Positions 19,029-26,297 of a stretch of DNA of 64,000 nt are shown in pieces. Position 1 is the first letter of the stretch. Each line of letters opens with the position of its first letter. This DNA is from Opitutales bacterium (GTDB taxonomy: Bacteria > Verrucomicrobiota > Verrucomicrobiia > Opitutales > UBA2995): contig JAJDZZ010000026.1 of NCBI GenBank assembly GCA_022824405.1, positions 165,419 to 229,418 of the forward strand. The letters are read 5' to 3'. A model generated the notes under the pieces. That model was not told the DNA's origin. It searched no databases and saw nothing but the letters and a program-made list of their open reading frames with translations. The position numbers and the translations under genes were made by a program.

Positions 19029-19919
19029 TTACCGGGCCCTGTTCCAGAGTTCGGACGGATAGAGACCGCGTGCGATCAGGTCACCCAGCTTGGCTGCCGC
19101 TTGGGCTGTGTCCTCGGGGTAGGTCAGCCCCAACCACGTTTCCCCGGACTGTCTCAGCTCTACCGTGGCGTCCCGCTCCCCGATCCATTGGAATACCGCA
19201 GTAGGCAGGTAGAATTCCTCCTTTTCCGGGTCCGTCATGGAACCGAGGAATTCTTCAAATTTCTCGCGCAGAAAGGGCAGAAAATCCGGGGCAAATCCCC
19301 AGAGATTGAGCGAAACGACAGCCTGGGGAGACAGGAGGCGGGCCTCGCCCTCAAAGGATCCGACAATTCCCCGGTCGGTCCGCGATATCTGAGTGTGCTC
19401 TTCAATTCGGATCAGGAAATTGTCTTGGCAGGTTTCGCAAACCGCGCGTGAGACGCCGCCATGGGGAGAGAGCGTTTTTTCCAGTTCGAATCCGATGTTG
19501 ACCCCGGATCTCCCTGTAATTCCAGCCAGGCTTTGGGCCAGGAGCTGAAAGGATGAGGGTCCGTAAAAATCGTCCGCATTGATCACCCCCATGGGCCCAT
19601 CGACATGATGGGCGGCGCTGAGGAGGGCATGGCCCGTTCCCAATGGTTTATCCCGGCTCACAGGGGCACCTCGCATGGATTGAAAGGCGAACTCGACCGC
19701 GATGCGGTCTTCAAACCTCCGGGTTATGCGTTGACGAAAGCCAGGCTCCATTTCCTTGCGGATAACGATGACCGCCTTTTCGAATCCCGCTCGGATGGCG
19801 TCATACACCGAATAGTCGAGCAACACTTCCCGGGAGGGCCCCAGGCCTTCCATTTGCTTGACCCCGCCATAACGGCTGCCCATTCCTGCGGCTAAAACTA
19901 CCAGGGTTAAATCGCTCAT
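19029..19919 (-). CDS. Sugar-phosphate nucleotidyltransferase-like protein
   Basis: 296 residues from the ATG at 19919 (MSDLTLVVLAAGMGSRYGG). The nucleotide-binding loop LAAGMGSRYGGVKQ and the metal site VINADDFYG mark the NTP-transferase fold. Internal pieces (PLGTGHALLSAAHHV, FYLPTAVFQW) match a family of uncharacterised nucleotidyltransferases of about 300 residues. No hexapeptide repeat tail is present. Which sugar it activates cannot be told. 49 bp upstream of the sulfatase on the same strand, so they could be cotranscribed. Divergent from the DUF3570 operon. Confidence 0.85.
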   Translation of the reverse strand: MSDLTLVVLAAGMGSRYGGVKQMEGLGPSREVLLDYSVYDAIRAGFEKAVIVIRKEMEPGFRQRITRRFEDRIAVEFAFQSMRGAPVSRDKPLGTGHALLSAAHHVDGPMGVINADDFYGPSSFQLLAQSLAGITGRSGVNIGFELEKTLSPHGGVSRAVCETCQDNFLIRIEEHTQISRTDRGIVGSFEGEARLLSPQAVVSLNLWGFAPDFLPFLREKFEEFLGSMTDPEKEEFYLPTAVFQWIGERDATVELRQSGETWLGLTYPEDTAQAAAKLGDLIARGLYPSELWNRAR

Positions 19920-20000
19920 CGCAGAGTTGATCCGGTCCAGCATCCGGAACCTGTCCCCTTGCGTCCAGTCTGGAATCAATTAGAAATAATAGGCGCAGAA

Positions 20001-20035
20001 GTGCCCAAGGGCGCAATTAGGAGTTAGGAACTGGG
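20001..20035 (+). repeat. GGCGCC-type intergenic repeat (degenerate copy)
   Basis: GTGCCCAAGGGCGCAATTAG followed by GAGTTAGGAACTGGG is a diverged copy of the module seen at 37201, 42304, 62109 and 63878. It lies in the 195-bp divergent region upstream of the DUF3570 operon and is the only clear copy left of 33 kb. Confidence 0.6.
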
Positions 20036-20114
20036 AATAGGGACCGGGAAGGGGTTTATAGGGTTGCCACTTGCCGGGGCAATATTCTCAAAATAACCCG
20101 CTGGCTAAATTTTC

Positions 20115-21278
20115 ATGGCGACCTCATCCCATTTTAAAACCCGGACTTGCAGCCTCATGTTGGCTTTGTACCTGGTATCCAGCATGCCGAAGCCGGTTCG
20201 GAGTGAGGATTCCATCCGTTACAAGTACGAGGATTACCAGGAGGACGACGACCGTATTCGGGTGCGAGCCCATTACATCAGCGCCGATAAGGACCTCAGC
20301 CCGAACACTCGTTTGGGTGTGGTGGGGCTGATCGATACCATAACCGGCACTACTCCCACGGGGGAACTGCCGGAGGCGGGGGCCGATCGCGTTCCCATGG
20401 GGAGCCTGATCGATGAGCGCCGCTCCATTATCCTGAATCTCGATCATCAGGTAAAGGACCATGCTTTCACCTTCGAGTTGAATTATAGCAATGAGAGCGA
20501 TTATTTGTCGGAGGGCGGGGCCTTTACTTATCGACGCTATTTCAATAAAAAAAACACCGCCTTTGAGTTGGGTTACTCCTTGCTGCAAGACGAACTCAGC
20601 GCCCCGACTCTTCCTGAAGTGGAAGGCAAGGACAGCGAGGATGTTCTTCTCGGGATTACTCAAACTCTGGATCCCGCCACCGTTTGGTCGGCCGATCTGA
20701 CCTACGGACGGGAGAATGGCTACCTGGCCGATCCCTACAAAGTAGTGGAAAAAAACGTCGAACTCCTTTCCGATTTCTTTCTTCCCATCACCTTCCCGGA
20801 AAACCGGCCCCGTTCCCGGGAAAAGTGGATTTTTTTCACCGAGATGATACGGGATTTGGAGAAACTGAAAGCCAGCATCCAAGCCTCCTACCGTTATTTT
20901 TCCGATGACGCCGATCTGGATGCCCACACCCTTTCCCTGCAGTGGTTTCAAAAAATCTCCGATCAAGTCATCCTCGAACCTTTGGTTCGCTACTATAGGC
21001 AGTCGGCCGCCAACTATTACCACCACGACCTCAACCTCACCGGTATCATTCCCGACCGCGAAACGATCGGGCGCGCCCCTTATTTCTCTTCCGATCACCG
21101 CCTTTCCAATATGGAAACCTTCGCTTGGGGGGCGAAGCTGATTTATTTTTTTTCGGAAGATCTGGAATTCAACCTGAAGCTCCAACGCTACGATATGGCA
21201 GGTCTGGATCCCCTGACCCATCCCAGTGTTTACAGTGACGCCAATATTCTTACGGTGGGGGGACGGTGGGTCTTCTAA
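20115..21278 (+). CDS. DUF3570 predicted outer-membrane beta-barrel protein
   Basis: 387 residues. Signal peptide (LMLALYLVSSMPKPVRS, cleaved near residue 30). The mature protein opens with DSIRYKYEDYQEDDDRIRV and continues as short amphipathic strands (FTFELNYSNESDYL, WSADLTYGREN, IQASYRYFSDD), ending in GGRWVF with the terminal Phe of outer-membrane barrels. This matches DUF3570, which in many Gram-negatives is found with ApbE, a thioredoxin and DUF4266, exactly the order here. No biochemical role is established. First gene of a four-gene operon; its TAA overlaps the ATG of apbE (TAATG). Confidence 0.88.
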   Translation: MATSSHFKTRTCSLMLALYLVSSMPKPVRSEDSIRYKYEDYQEDDDRIRVRAHYISADKDLSPNTRLGVVGLIDTITGTTPTGELPEAGADRVPMGSLIDERRSIILNLDHQVKDHAFTFELNYSNESDYLSEGGAFTYRRYFNKKNTAFELGYSLLQDELSAPTLPEVEGKDSEDVLLGITQTLDPATVWSADLTYGRENGYLADPYKVVEKNVELLSDFFLPITFPENRPRSREKWIFFTEMIRDLEKLKASIQASYRYFSDDADLDAHTLSLQWFQKISDQVILEPLVRYYRQSAANYYHHDLNLTGIIPDRETIGRAPYFSSDHRLSNMETFAWGAKLIYFFSEDLEFNLKLQRYDMAGLDPLTHPSVYSDANILTVGGRWVF

Positions 21279-22258
21279 TGTCTGATTGCTTCCAGTTGAA
21301 GGTGTCCGGAGTGGCGACCGATGATTTGGCTCGGGGTCTGTTCCGGGTGAAATTTCGGGCCATGGGCACATCCTGCGAAATCCAATTTCAATGCAACGAT
21401 CAGGGATTGGCCGGGAACTTCAAGGAAGCAGTTCTGGATTGGGTGCGCAATTTTGAAGCCACTTATACGCGGTTCGAGGATTCCAGCCTGGTCAGCCGCA
21501 TCAACCGCTCCGCCGGACGGGAGTGGGTGGCAATCGACCCCGAGACGGAAGCGCTCTTTGACCTTTGCGACAGGTTTCACTTTATTACCGAAGGTCTCTT
21601 CGACCCCACCACCCTGCCAATAATTGAGCTCTGGGATTACAAGGCCAAACATCCACGCATTCCCACCGCAGATGAAATCGGGAGAGCCCAGGACCTCATC
21701 GGATGGGACAAAGTAGAGCGTAGGCCCGGTTGGGTTCGCCTGGAAAGAGTCGGAATGGGAATCGATTTGGGGGGTATCGGAAAGGAGTACGCGGTGGACC
21801 GCGTCGCCCTGTTGGCCCGGGACTTCGGGATTGGGGATGTCCTGATAAATTTTGGTGGGGACGTGGCTGCCCTGGGGCATCCCCCCGGCTACACCCATTG
21901 GCATGTCGGCATGGAGGATCCCGGGAATCCGGGGAAGTGTTGGGGAAGTTTGGCCCTGAATGATCTCTGTGTGGCCAGTTCGGGGGACTACCGCCGATTC
22001 TTTGACCTCAACGGCAAGCGTTACGGGCACATTGTCGACCACCGCAAAGGCTATCCAATCGCCAACAAGGTGAAACACGTCACCGTAGTTGCAGGCACTT
22101 GCACGGAGGCGGGTATCCTTGCTACCGCCGCCTGCCTCTTGGGGGAAGAAGAGGGCATGGAGTTGATTAACCGGTTTTTTGGAGCGGAGGGGTGCCTCCA
22201 CACGGAATTCAAACGCATAGATTCACATGGAATATATCATTATATGGTCTCGGATTAA
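21278..22258 (+). CDS. apbE: ApbE-family FAD:protein FMN transferase
   Basis: Attaches FMN from FAD to a Ser/Thr of an exported target protein. 326 residues from the ATG at 21278. Family motifs: AMGTSCEI (28-35), IDLGGIGKEYAVDRV, FGGDVAALG and GHIVDHRKGYPI with the magnesium/flavin site residues. There is no obvious signal peptide or lipobox at the start, unlike many ApbE proteins, so its compartment is uncertain. The usual target motif (D-x-x-S/T-G-A-S/T) is absent from the other three products of the operon. Its 3' end overlaps the thioredoxin gene by 32 bp. Confidence 0.93.
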   Translation: MSDCFQLKVSGVATDDLARGLFRVKFRAMGTSCEIQFQCNDQGLAGNFKEAVLDWVRNFEATYTRFEDSSLVSRINRSAGREWVAIDPETEALFDLCDRFHFITEGLFDPTTLPIIELWDYKAKHPRIPTADEIGRAQDLIGWDKVERRPGWVRLERVGMGIDLGGIGKEYAVDRVALLARDFGIGDVLINFGGDVAALGHPPGYTHWHVGMEDPGNPGKCWGSLALNDLCVASSGDYRRFFDLNGKRYGHIVDHRKGYPIANKVKHVTVVAGTCTEAGILATAACLLGEEEGMELINRFFGAEGCLHTEFKRIDSHGIYHYMVSD

Positions 22259-22748
22259 ACCCTTGGTCCTGGCGGTGTTGGTCGGGTTTTTGACCATCGG
22301 TCTGCATGAAGCCTCGGCAAAGGTGGTAGAGGGAGACACTTTTCCCGATTTGAGCAACTTCGAGTTTGAGGGAGAAGTGCCCGAAATTGAGGGAAAAGTC
22401 GTATTGGTCGATTTTTGGGCCTCCTGGTGCGCCCCTTGCAAGGCTTCGTTTCCAGCCATGGAACGGTTGTACCAGGAGTTCAAAGACCGTGGTTTCGAAA
22501 TAGTTGCCGTCAGCGTGGACGACAGCGCCGCGGCCTATTCGCGGTTCGCGAAGAGATCCGGAGCCACTTTTCCCATATTGCGCGACTTGGGGAAAAAACT
22601 GGTGGCCACCTGTGCCATAGAGGCCATGCCCACCTCTTTCATGCTGGATAAATCGGGCCGGGTGCACGCAGTGCACCAGGGATATGCGGGAAAAAAGACG
22701 GACGAACAGTATAAAAGGGAAATCCTGGCCCTGTTGGCGAAAGATTGA
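22227..22748 (+). CDS. TlpA/ResA-like periplasmic thioredoxin
   Basis: 173 residues. Signal anchor or signal peptide at 10-31 (IKPLVLAVLVGFLTIGLHEASA). Thioredoxin fold with redox pair C68/C71 in WASWCAPCKASFP, VSVDDSAAAYSRF, and the cis-Pro region IEAMPTSFMLDKSG. Such proteins reduce or resolve disulfides in the periplasm, for example for cytochrome or lipoprotein maturation. It overlaps apbE by 32 bp and its TGA shares a base with the ATG of the DUF4266 gene. The obvious local client is the Cys-Gly-Cys tail of the DUF4266 lipoprotein (inference). Confidence 0.92.
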   Translation: MEYIIIWSRIKPLVLAVLVGFLTIGLHEASAKVVEGDTFPDLSNFEFEGEVPEIEGKVVLVDFWASWCAPCKASFPAMERLYQEFKDRGFEIVAVSVDDSAAAYSRFAKRSGATFPILRDLGKKLVATCAIEAMPTSFMLDKSGRVHAVHQGYAGKKTDEQYKREILALLAKD

Positions 22749-22969
22749 TGGTGAAGGCAACCATAAGATTTTTTTGCATATTTACCTCCGGAATTTTTTT
22801 GTGGGGTTGTGACACGGTGGAACCGTGGGAACGCGGAGCCTTGACTCAATACGGTATGACGGCAGACCGGGATCCCCTCGATGCCGCCATGGCCGAGCAC
22901 GTATTTTATACGCGGGAGGCAGCCCATGGGGGCGGCAGCGTTGGCGGTGGCGGTTGCGGTTGCAATTGA
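22748..22969 (+). CDS. DUF4266 small lipoprotein with Gly/Cys tail
   Basis: 73 residues. Type II signal peptide with lipobox FLWGC (C21). Conserved core VEPWERGALTQYGM and DPLDAAMAEHVFYTREA, then the glycine-rich tail GGGSVGGGGCGCN carrying C70 and C72. This is the DUF4266 pattern; the family is uncharacterised and tied to DUF3570. The start ATG at 22748 overlaps the thioredoxin stop; a TTG at 22745 is less likely. The invariant-looking C-x-C terminus suggests a cofactor, metal or covalent attachment, not yet known. Confidence 0.9.
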   Translation: MVKATIRFFCIFTSGIFLWGCDTVEPWERGALTQYGMTADRDPLDAAMAEHVFYTREAAHGGGSVGGGGCGCN

Positions 22970-23080
22970 TCGGTGCGTGAATTCCCTCAAGAGAGGCGAC
23001 AAGGTCCGCGTCATCATTAACGTTGAAAAGGAGGAGGCCGGACAGGGTGGAAATTCCTCGGAGGAGGAAGTTGTCGCGGA

Positions 23081-24037
23081 TTAAGTCAAACCCCAGAATC
23101 GACGTGCCTCCTGGACATCTACGGCGATCTGTTTTCTCAACGATTCGAATCCCTCGAACTTTTTCTCCGCCCGGAGATAGTGATACCAGCGGACCTTGAG
23201 CCGGGACCCGCGGGTAAAGGGACATGGGCGAAGGGAGTGAACTTCCAGAACAGGTTCCGTCGTCTCTTCCACTGTGGGTCTGACACCGAAATTCGCCACC
23301 CCGGGTAGGGTGATGATCGCTTCCCCGAACTCACCTTCCACCTCTACGCAATAAACCCCATAAGGGGGTTTCAAATCCGGGTTCCAGGGCAGGTTCAGGG
23401 TGGGGAATCCCATTTCCCGGCCCATTTTATTCCCTTGAATAGCCGACCCCAGGGAAAAATACACATCTCCCAGGAGAGCATTGGCCATATTCATTTCACC
23501 GGCTTTGAGGTGATTGCGTATTCGGGTGCTGCTGATGGGTTGGCCGTCGTAATTCACGCGTTCAACGCTGATGACATGGATTCCCGCCTCTCGGCAGGAT
23601 TGCAAAAGCAACTGCACATCCCCGGCCCGCTTCTTGCCGAATCTCCAATTCGAACCCACGTGTATGGAGTTCAAATGGGGTAGAAAAGACCTCAGGTGTC
23701 CGACGAAATCGGTAGCTTCGATGGCGGCAAAGGCAGGGTTGAATTCCTGTTGGATTACGTATTGAACCTTGTGGGAATGCAGAACCTCCGCCTTGATTTC
23801 AGGGGACATGATCATATGCTGAGGATTGTCCGGCCTAAGCAGGCGACTGGGATGGGGCCAGAAGGTCAGGACGCCGTTAATCCCTTGGGTTGCTTGGGCC
23901 AATTGGGTGGCAGTCTCGATCACCGCCTGGTGCCCCAGGTGAACCCCATCGAACATACCTACCGCGAGATGTAATGGTTTTGGAGGAAGATCGACTTCAT
24001 CCAACCGCAATGGATGACTGGGGGGGAATGCGCTCAC
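23081..24037 (-). CDS. ribF: Bifunctional riboflavin kinase / FAD synthetase
   Basis: Makes FMN and FAD from riboflavin. 318 residues. N-terminal FAD synthetase nucleotidyltransferase domain with GMFDGVHLGHQAVI and the ISSTRIRNHLKAGEMNMAN end motif (ISSTRIR). C-terminal flavokinase domain with GREMGFPTLNLP, PPYGVYCVEV and VEVHSL-like EVHSLRPCP. Last gene of the nusA-infB-rbfA-nrnA-truB-ribF string; 9 bp after truB. Convergent with the ApbE operon, whose enzyme consumes FAD. Confidence 0.96.
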   Translation of the reverse strand: MSAFPPSHPLRLDEVDLPPKPLHLAVGMFDGVHLGHQAVIETATQLAQATQGINGVLTFWPHPSRLLRPDNPQHMIMSPEIKAEVLHSHKVQYVIQQEFNPAFAAIEATDFVGHLRSFLPHLNSIHVGSNWRFGKKRAGDVQLLLQSCREAGIHVISVERVNYDGQPISSTRIRNHLKAGEMNMANALLGDVYFSLGSAIQGNKMGREMGFPTLNLPWNPDLKPPYGVYCVEVEGEFGEAIITLPGVANFGVRPTVEETTEPVLEVHSLRPCPFTRGSRLKVRWYHYLRAEKKFEGFESLRKQIAVDVQEARRFWGLT

Positions 24038-24046
24038 AAATGGGTT

Positions 24047-24775
24047 TCAGCAATTGGTTAGAGCAAGGGCTTGGGGTCCCGGAATCAATCGATTACCGAT
24101 CTCCGCATAGGCCAAGGATTGAAACTCCTGGAGGGTTGTGGCATCTTCCACCTTCAATTTATGGCTGGCCGTGCGCCTCAATTGGGACAGCAATCCTCCG
24201 CAACCGAGGTTTTCACCCATATCGTGCACCAGGGTGCGGATATAGCTCCCTTTGCTGCAATAGACATAAAATTTCCCCAATGGGGCCTTCCACTCCAACA
24301 GCTCAAATTTGGAAATGCGGATGAAACGAGGTTCTCGCGGCACAACTTTGCCTTTGCGGGCGTGTTTGTATAAGGGAACTCCCGCGATTTTCACGGCGGA
24401 AAACATGGGCGGGGTCTGATACTGATCACCGATAAAGTTCCTCATTGCCGCCACAATTGCCTCCCGGTCGAGGGATGGTTCGATCGGCCGGGTTTCCAGA
24501 ATTTGCCCATCGGAATCGTGTGAATCCGAGATCTTACCCAGTTCGAAGGTCCCTTCGTACTCCTTGTCCAGGCTCATGAGCCGGGGGGATAGTTTGGTGG
24601 CTTTTCCCACCAGAATTACCAATAATCCCGTAGCCAGAGGATCGAGGGTTCCGGCATGGCCTATGCGTTTCATTCTTAACTTTCTGCGCACCCGATCGAC
24701 CACGTCGTGGGAGGTCATGCCAGCAGGTTTATCCACCAGCAAAATTCCTTCCAAATCCTTTATGGGCCGTGTCAT
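24047..24775 (-). CDS. truB: tRNA pseudouridine(55) synthase
   Basis: Isomerises U55 in the T loop of tRNAs. 242 residues. [17 protein letters not shown] at the N-terminus, catalytic Asp in [14 protein letters not shown], then [18 protein letters not shown] and the RNA-binding [19 protein letters not shown] (core [11 protein letters not shown]). No C-terminal PUA domain is evident. Separated from nrnA by 5 bp. Confidence 0.96.
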   Translation of the reverse strand: MTRPIKDLEGILLVDKPAGMTSHDVVDRVRRKLRMKRIGHAGTLDPLATGLLVILVGKATKLSPRLMSLDKEYEGTFELGKISDSHDSDGQILETRPIEPSLDREAIVAAMRNFIGDQYQTPPMFSAVKIAGVPLYKHARKGKVVPREPRFIRISKFELLEWKAPLGKFYVYCSKGSYIRTLVHDMGENLGCGGLLSQLRRTASHKLKVEDATTLQEFQSLAYAEIGNRLIPGPQALALTNC

Positions 24776-24780
24776 GAAAT

Positions 24781-25782
24781 TTAACCGACTATCCCTTTAT
24801 CTACCTTTTCCAGGTGTTGGCCTATGGCCTCGAGCAGGTGGGAGACCAACTCTTCCATGGGCATGTCGTAATGGAATCCGGCTGCGGCGGCGTGTCCGCC
24901 TCCCCCAAATTCCTTGGCGATCAAATCGACCCGGAACCTTTTCTCCTTGGCCCGAAGACTTGCCTTAGTCTTACCGAAACGCTGCTCTGCCAATACGCCT
25001 ATGTCCACTCCGGCTATGCTTCGGGCATAATTGACCAAACCTTCCGAATCGTCAGGTTTTGCCCCCAGGGCTTCATAAATTCCTTCCCTGAGCTGGCCGA
25101 GACAGACCCGTCCGTTGAAATGCAATCGAAAGGATCTCAGGAATGTTTGCAACAGTTCCAGCTTGGCAAAGCTTTCTTCCTCATACAGTTCCCGGTTCAC
25201 CTCGCCCAAGTCCACCCCCCGATCGACCAGGATGCCAGCCAGGGAAAAGGTATGCCGGGTAGTGGAAGGGAAGCGGAATTGACCGGTATCCGTGGCAATG
25301 CCCACGTAGAGAGCGGTAGCTGTGACGGAATCCATCGGGTAATCGCAATCCACGAAAAAGCCCGCCAGCATTTCTCCCGTCGCGGCGGAATTTCCCTCAA
25401 TCAAGTTATTCAATCCATAGAGGGTATTGGAAATGTGGTGGTCGATGTTTCCCACCGGTTTGGGCAGTTTTGGCCATATCTCCAGGCCGGTTCGCTTAAG
25501 GTCCGCACAATCCACCGTTATAACGTCCCACTCCGCAAAATCAAATTCGGGACCTGCCAGGAACGGTGTGTCCTCAAGTAAAAACTCCAGTGTTGCCGGC
25601 ACCTCGTCCTGGTTTACGCAGACCGATTCAATGCCCACCGAATTGAGCACGCGACAAAGGGCCACCTGGGATCCGATACAATCTCCGTCCGGCCGAACGT
25701 GGCCCACCACGGCGACTTTCTTTCCCTTCTCGGATTCAATCAAAGCCTTGAACAGGGGCGACTGATCGGGGTAGAATTTCAT
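24781..25782 (-). CDS. nrnA: DHH/DHHA1 phosphoesterase, NrnA-like
   Basis: Predicted nanoRNase / pAp phosphatase that degrades short oligoribonucleotides and 3'-phosphoadenosine phosphate. 333 residues. DHH domain with [30 protein letters not shown], and [19 protein letters not shown]1 domain with the substrate loop [11 protein letters not shown]. The place between rbfA and truB is common in many phyla. Start overlaps the rbfA stop (ATGA). Confidence 0.92.
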   Translation of the reverse strand: MKFYPDQSPLFKALIESEKGKKVAVVGHVRPDGDCIGSQVALCRVLNSVGIESVCVNQDEVPATLEFLLEDTPFLAGPEFDFAEWDVITVDCADLKRTGLEIWPKLPKPVGNIDHHISNTLYGLNNLIEGNSAATGEMLAGFFVDCDYPMDSVTATALYVGIATDTGQFRFPSTTRHTFSLAGILVDRGVDLGEVNRELYEEESFAKLELLQTFLRSFRLHFNGRVCLGQLREGIYEALGAKPDDSEGLVNYARSIAGVDIGVLAEQRFGKTKASLRAKEKRFRVDLIAKEFGGGGHAAAAGFHYDMPMEELVSHLLEAIGQHLEKVDKGIVG

Positions 25783-26144
25783 GGTTCCGGGTCGGGGGAT
25801 GGACCATCCGCTTCCTCAAATTGATCCATGAAATTGAGCAAGTCGACTCCCCGCTTGATGGAATCGTCCTGGAAATATTTCAAGTGAGGGAGGTACTTGA
25901 GGATGATGCTCTTTCCCAGTTGATAGCGAATCTCGGAAGCTTTGCGGGAAAAAAATTTTTTGGCGGCCCTTTCTTCGTTTTCCTCCCCCAAAACGGAGTA
26001 ATAGATCCGGCCGCTTCTCAAATCCGGGCTGATGGATGCGTCGGTTATGGTGATTCTCACCGTTTCACTCCGGTAGCGGGTGTGGAGGATACGACTGATT
26101 TCCTGTTTAACCAGGGCATTTACGCGGAGATTTCGCTGACCCAT
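25779..26144 (-). CDS. rbfA: 30S ribosome-binding factor RbfA
   Basis: Late-stage 16S rRNA maturation factor, also linked to cold growth. 121 residues from the ATG at 26144 (MGQRNLRVNALVKQEIS). An upstream start at 26177 adds 11 unrelated residues. KH-like core: ITITDASISPDLRSGRIYYSV, core DLRSGRIYYSVLG, and LPHLKYFQDDSIKRG. An acidic/proline C-terminus [12 protein letters not shown] follows. 153 bp separate it from infB, with no gene or clear signal in the gap. Confidence 0.95.
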   Translation of the reverse strand: MGQRNLRVNALVKQEISRILHTRYRSETVRITITDASISPDLRSGRIYYSVLGEENEERAAKKFFSRKASEIRYQLGKSIILKYLPHLKYFQDDSIKRGVDLLNFMDQFEEADGPSPDPEP

Positions 26145-26297
26145 TCTTATTTCCTGATTCCAAATTGGAGTTCGCAACGAGGGATGGTCCCGTGGTGGTC
26201 CAACCCGGCGGACAAACCTCTTTCACGGGAAACATCCATTCTGCCATTCCGTCAATATAATCTGATCGGGACAAGGGCGAGTGGGATGGCCGGGAGG

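Noticed and set aside
20124..21371. 415-residue minus-strand frame opposite DUF3570
   Set aside because: Shadow frame; the forward gene has a signal peptide, operon context and barrel pattern.
22541..22579. S-G-A-T in the thioredoxin (KRSGATFPIL) resembles an ApbE flavinylation site
   Set aside because: The Asp three residues before Ser is missing (Ala there), and this stretch is a normal TlpA segment (KYGVTFPVL in relatives).
22881..23084. 67-residue plus-strand frame after the DUF4266 gene, ending in NSLKRGDKVRVIINVEKEE
   Set aside because: Its first half is a shadow of the DUF4266 gene. The last 35 residues look protein-like but have only a GTG start and no homology I can recall. Not strong enough to call.
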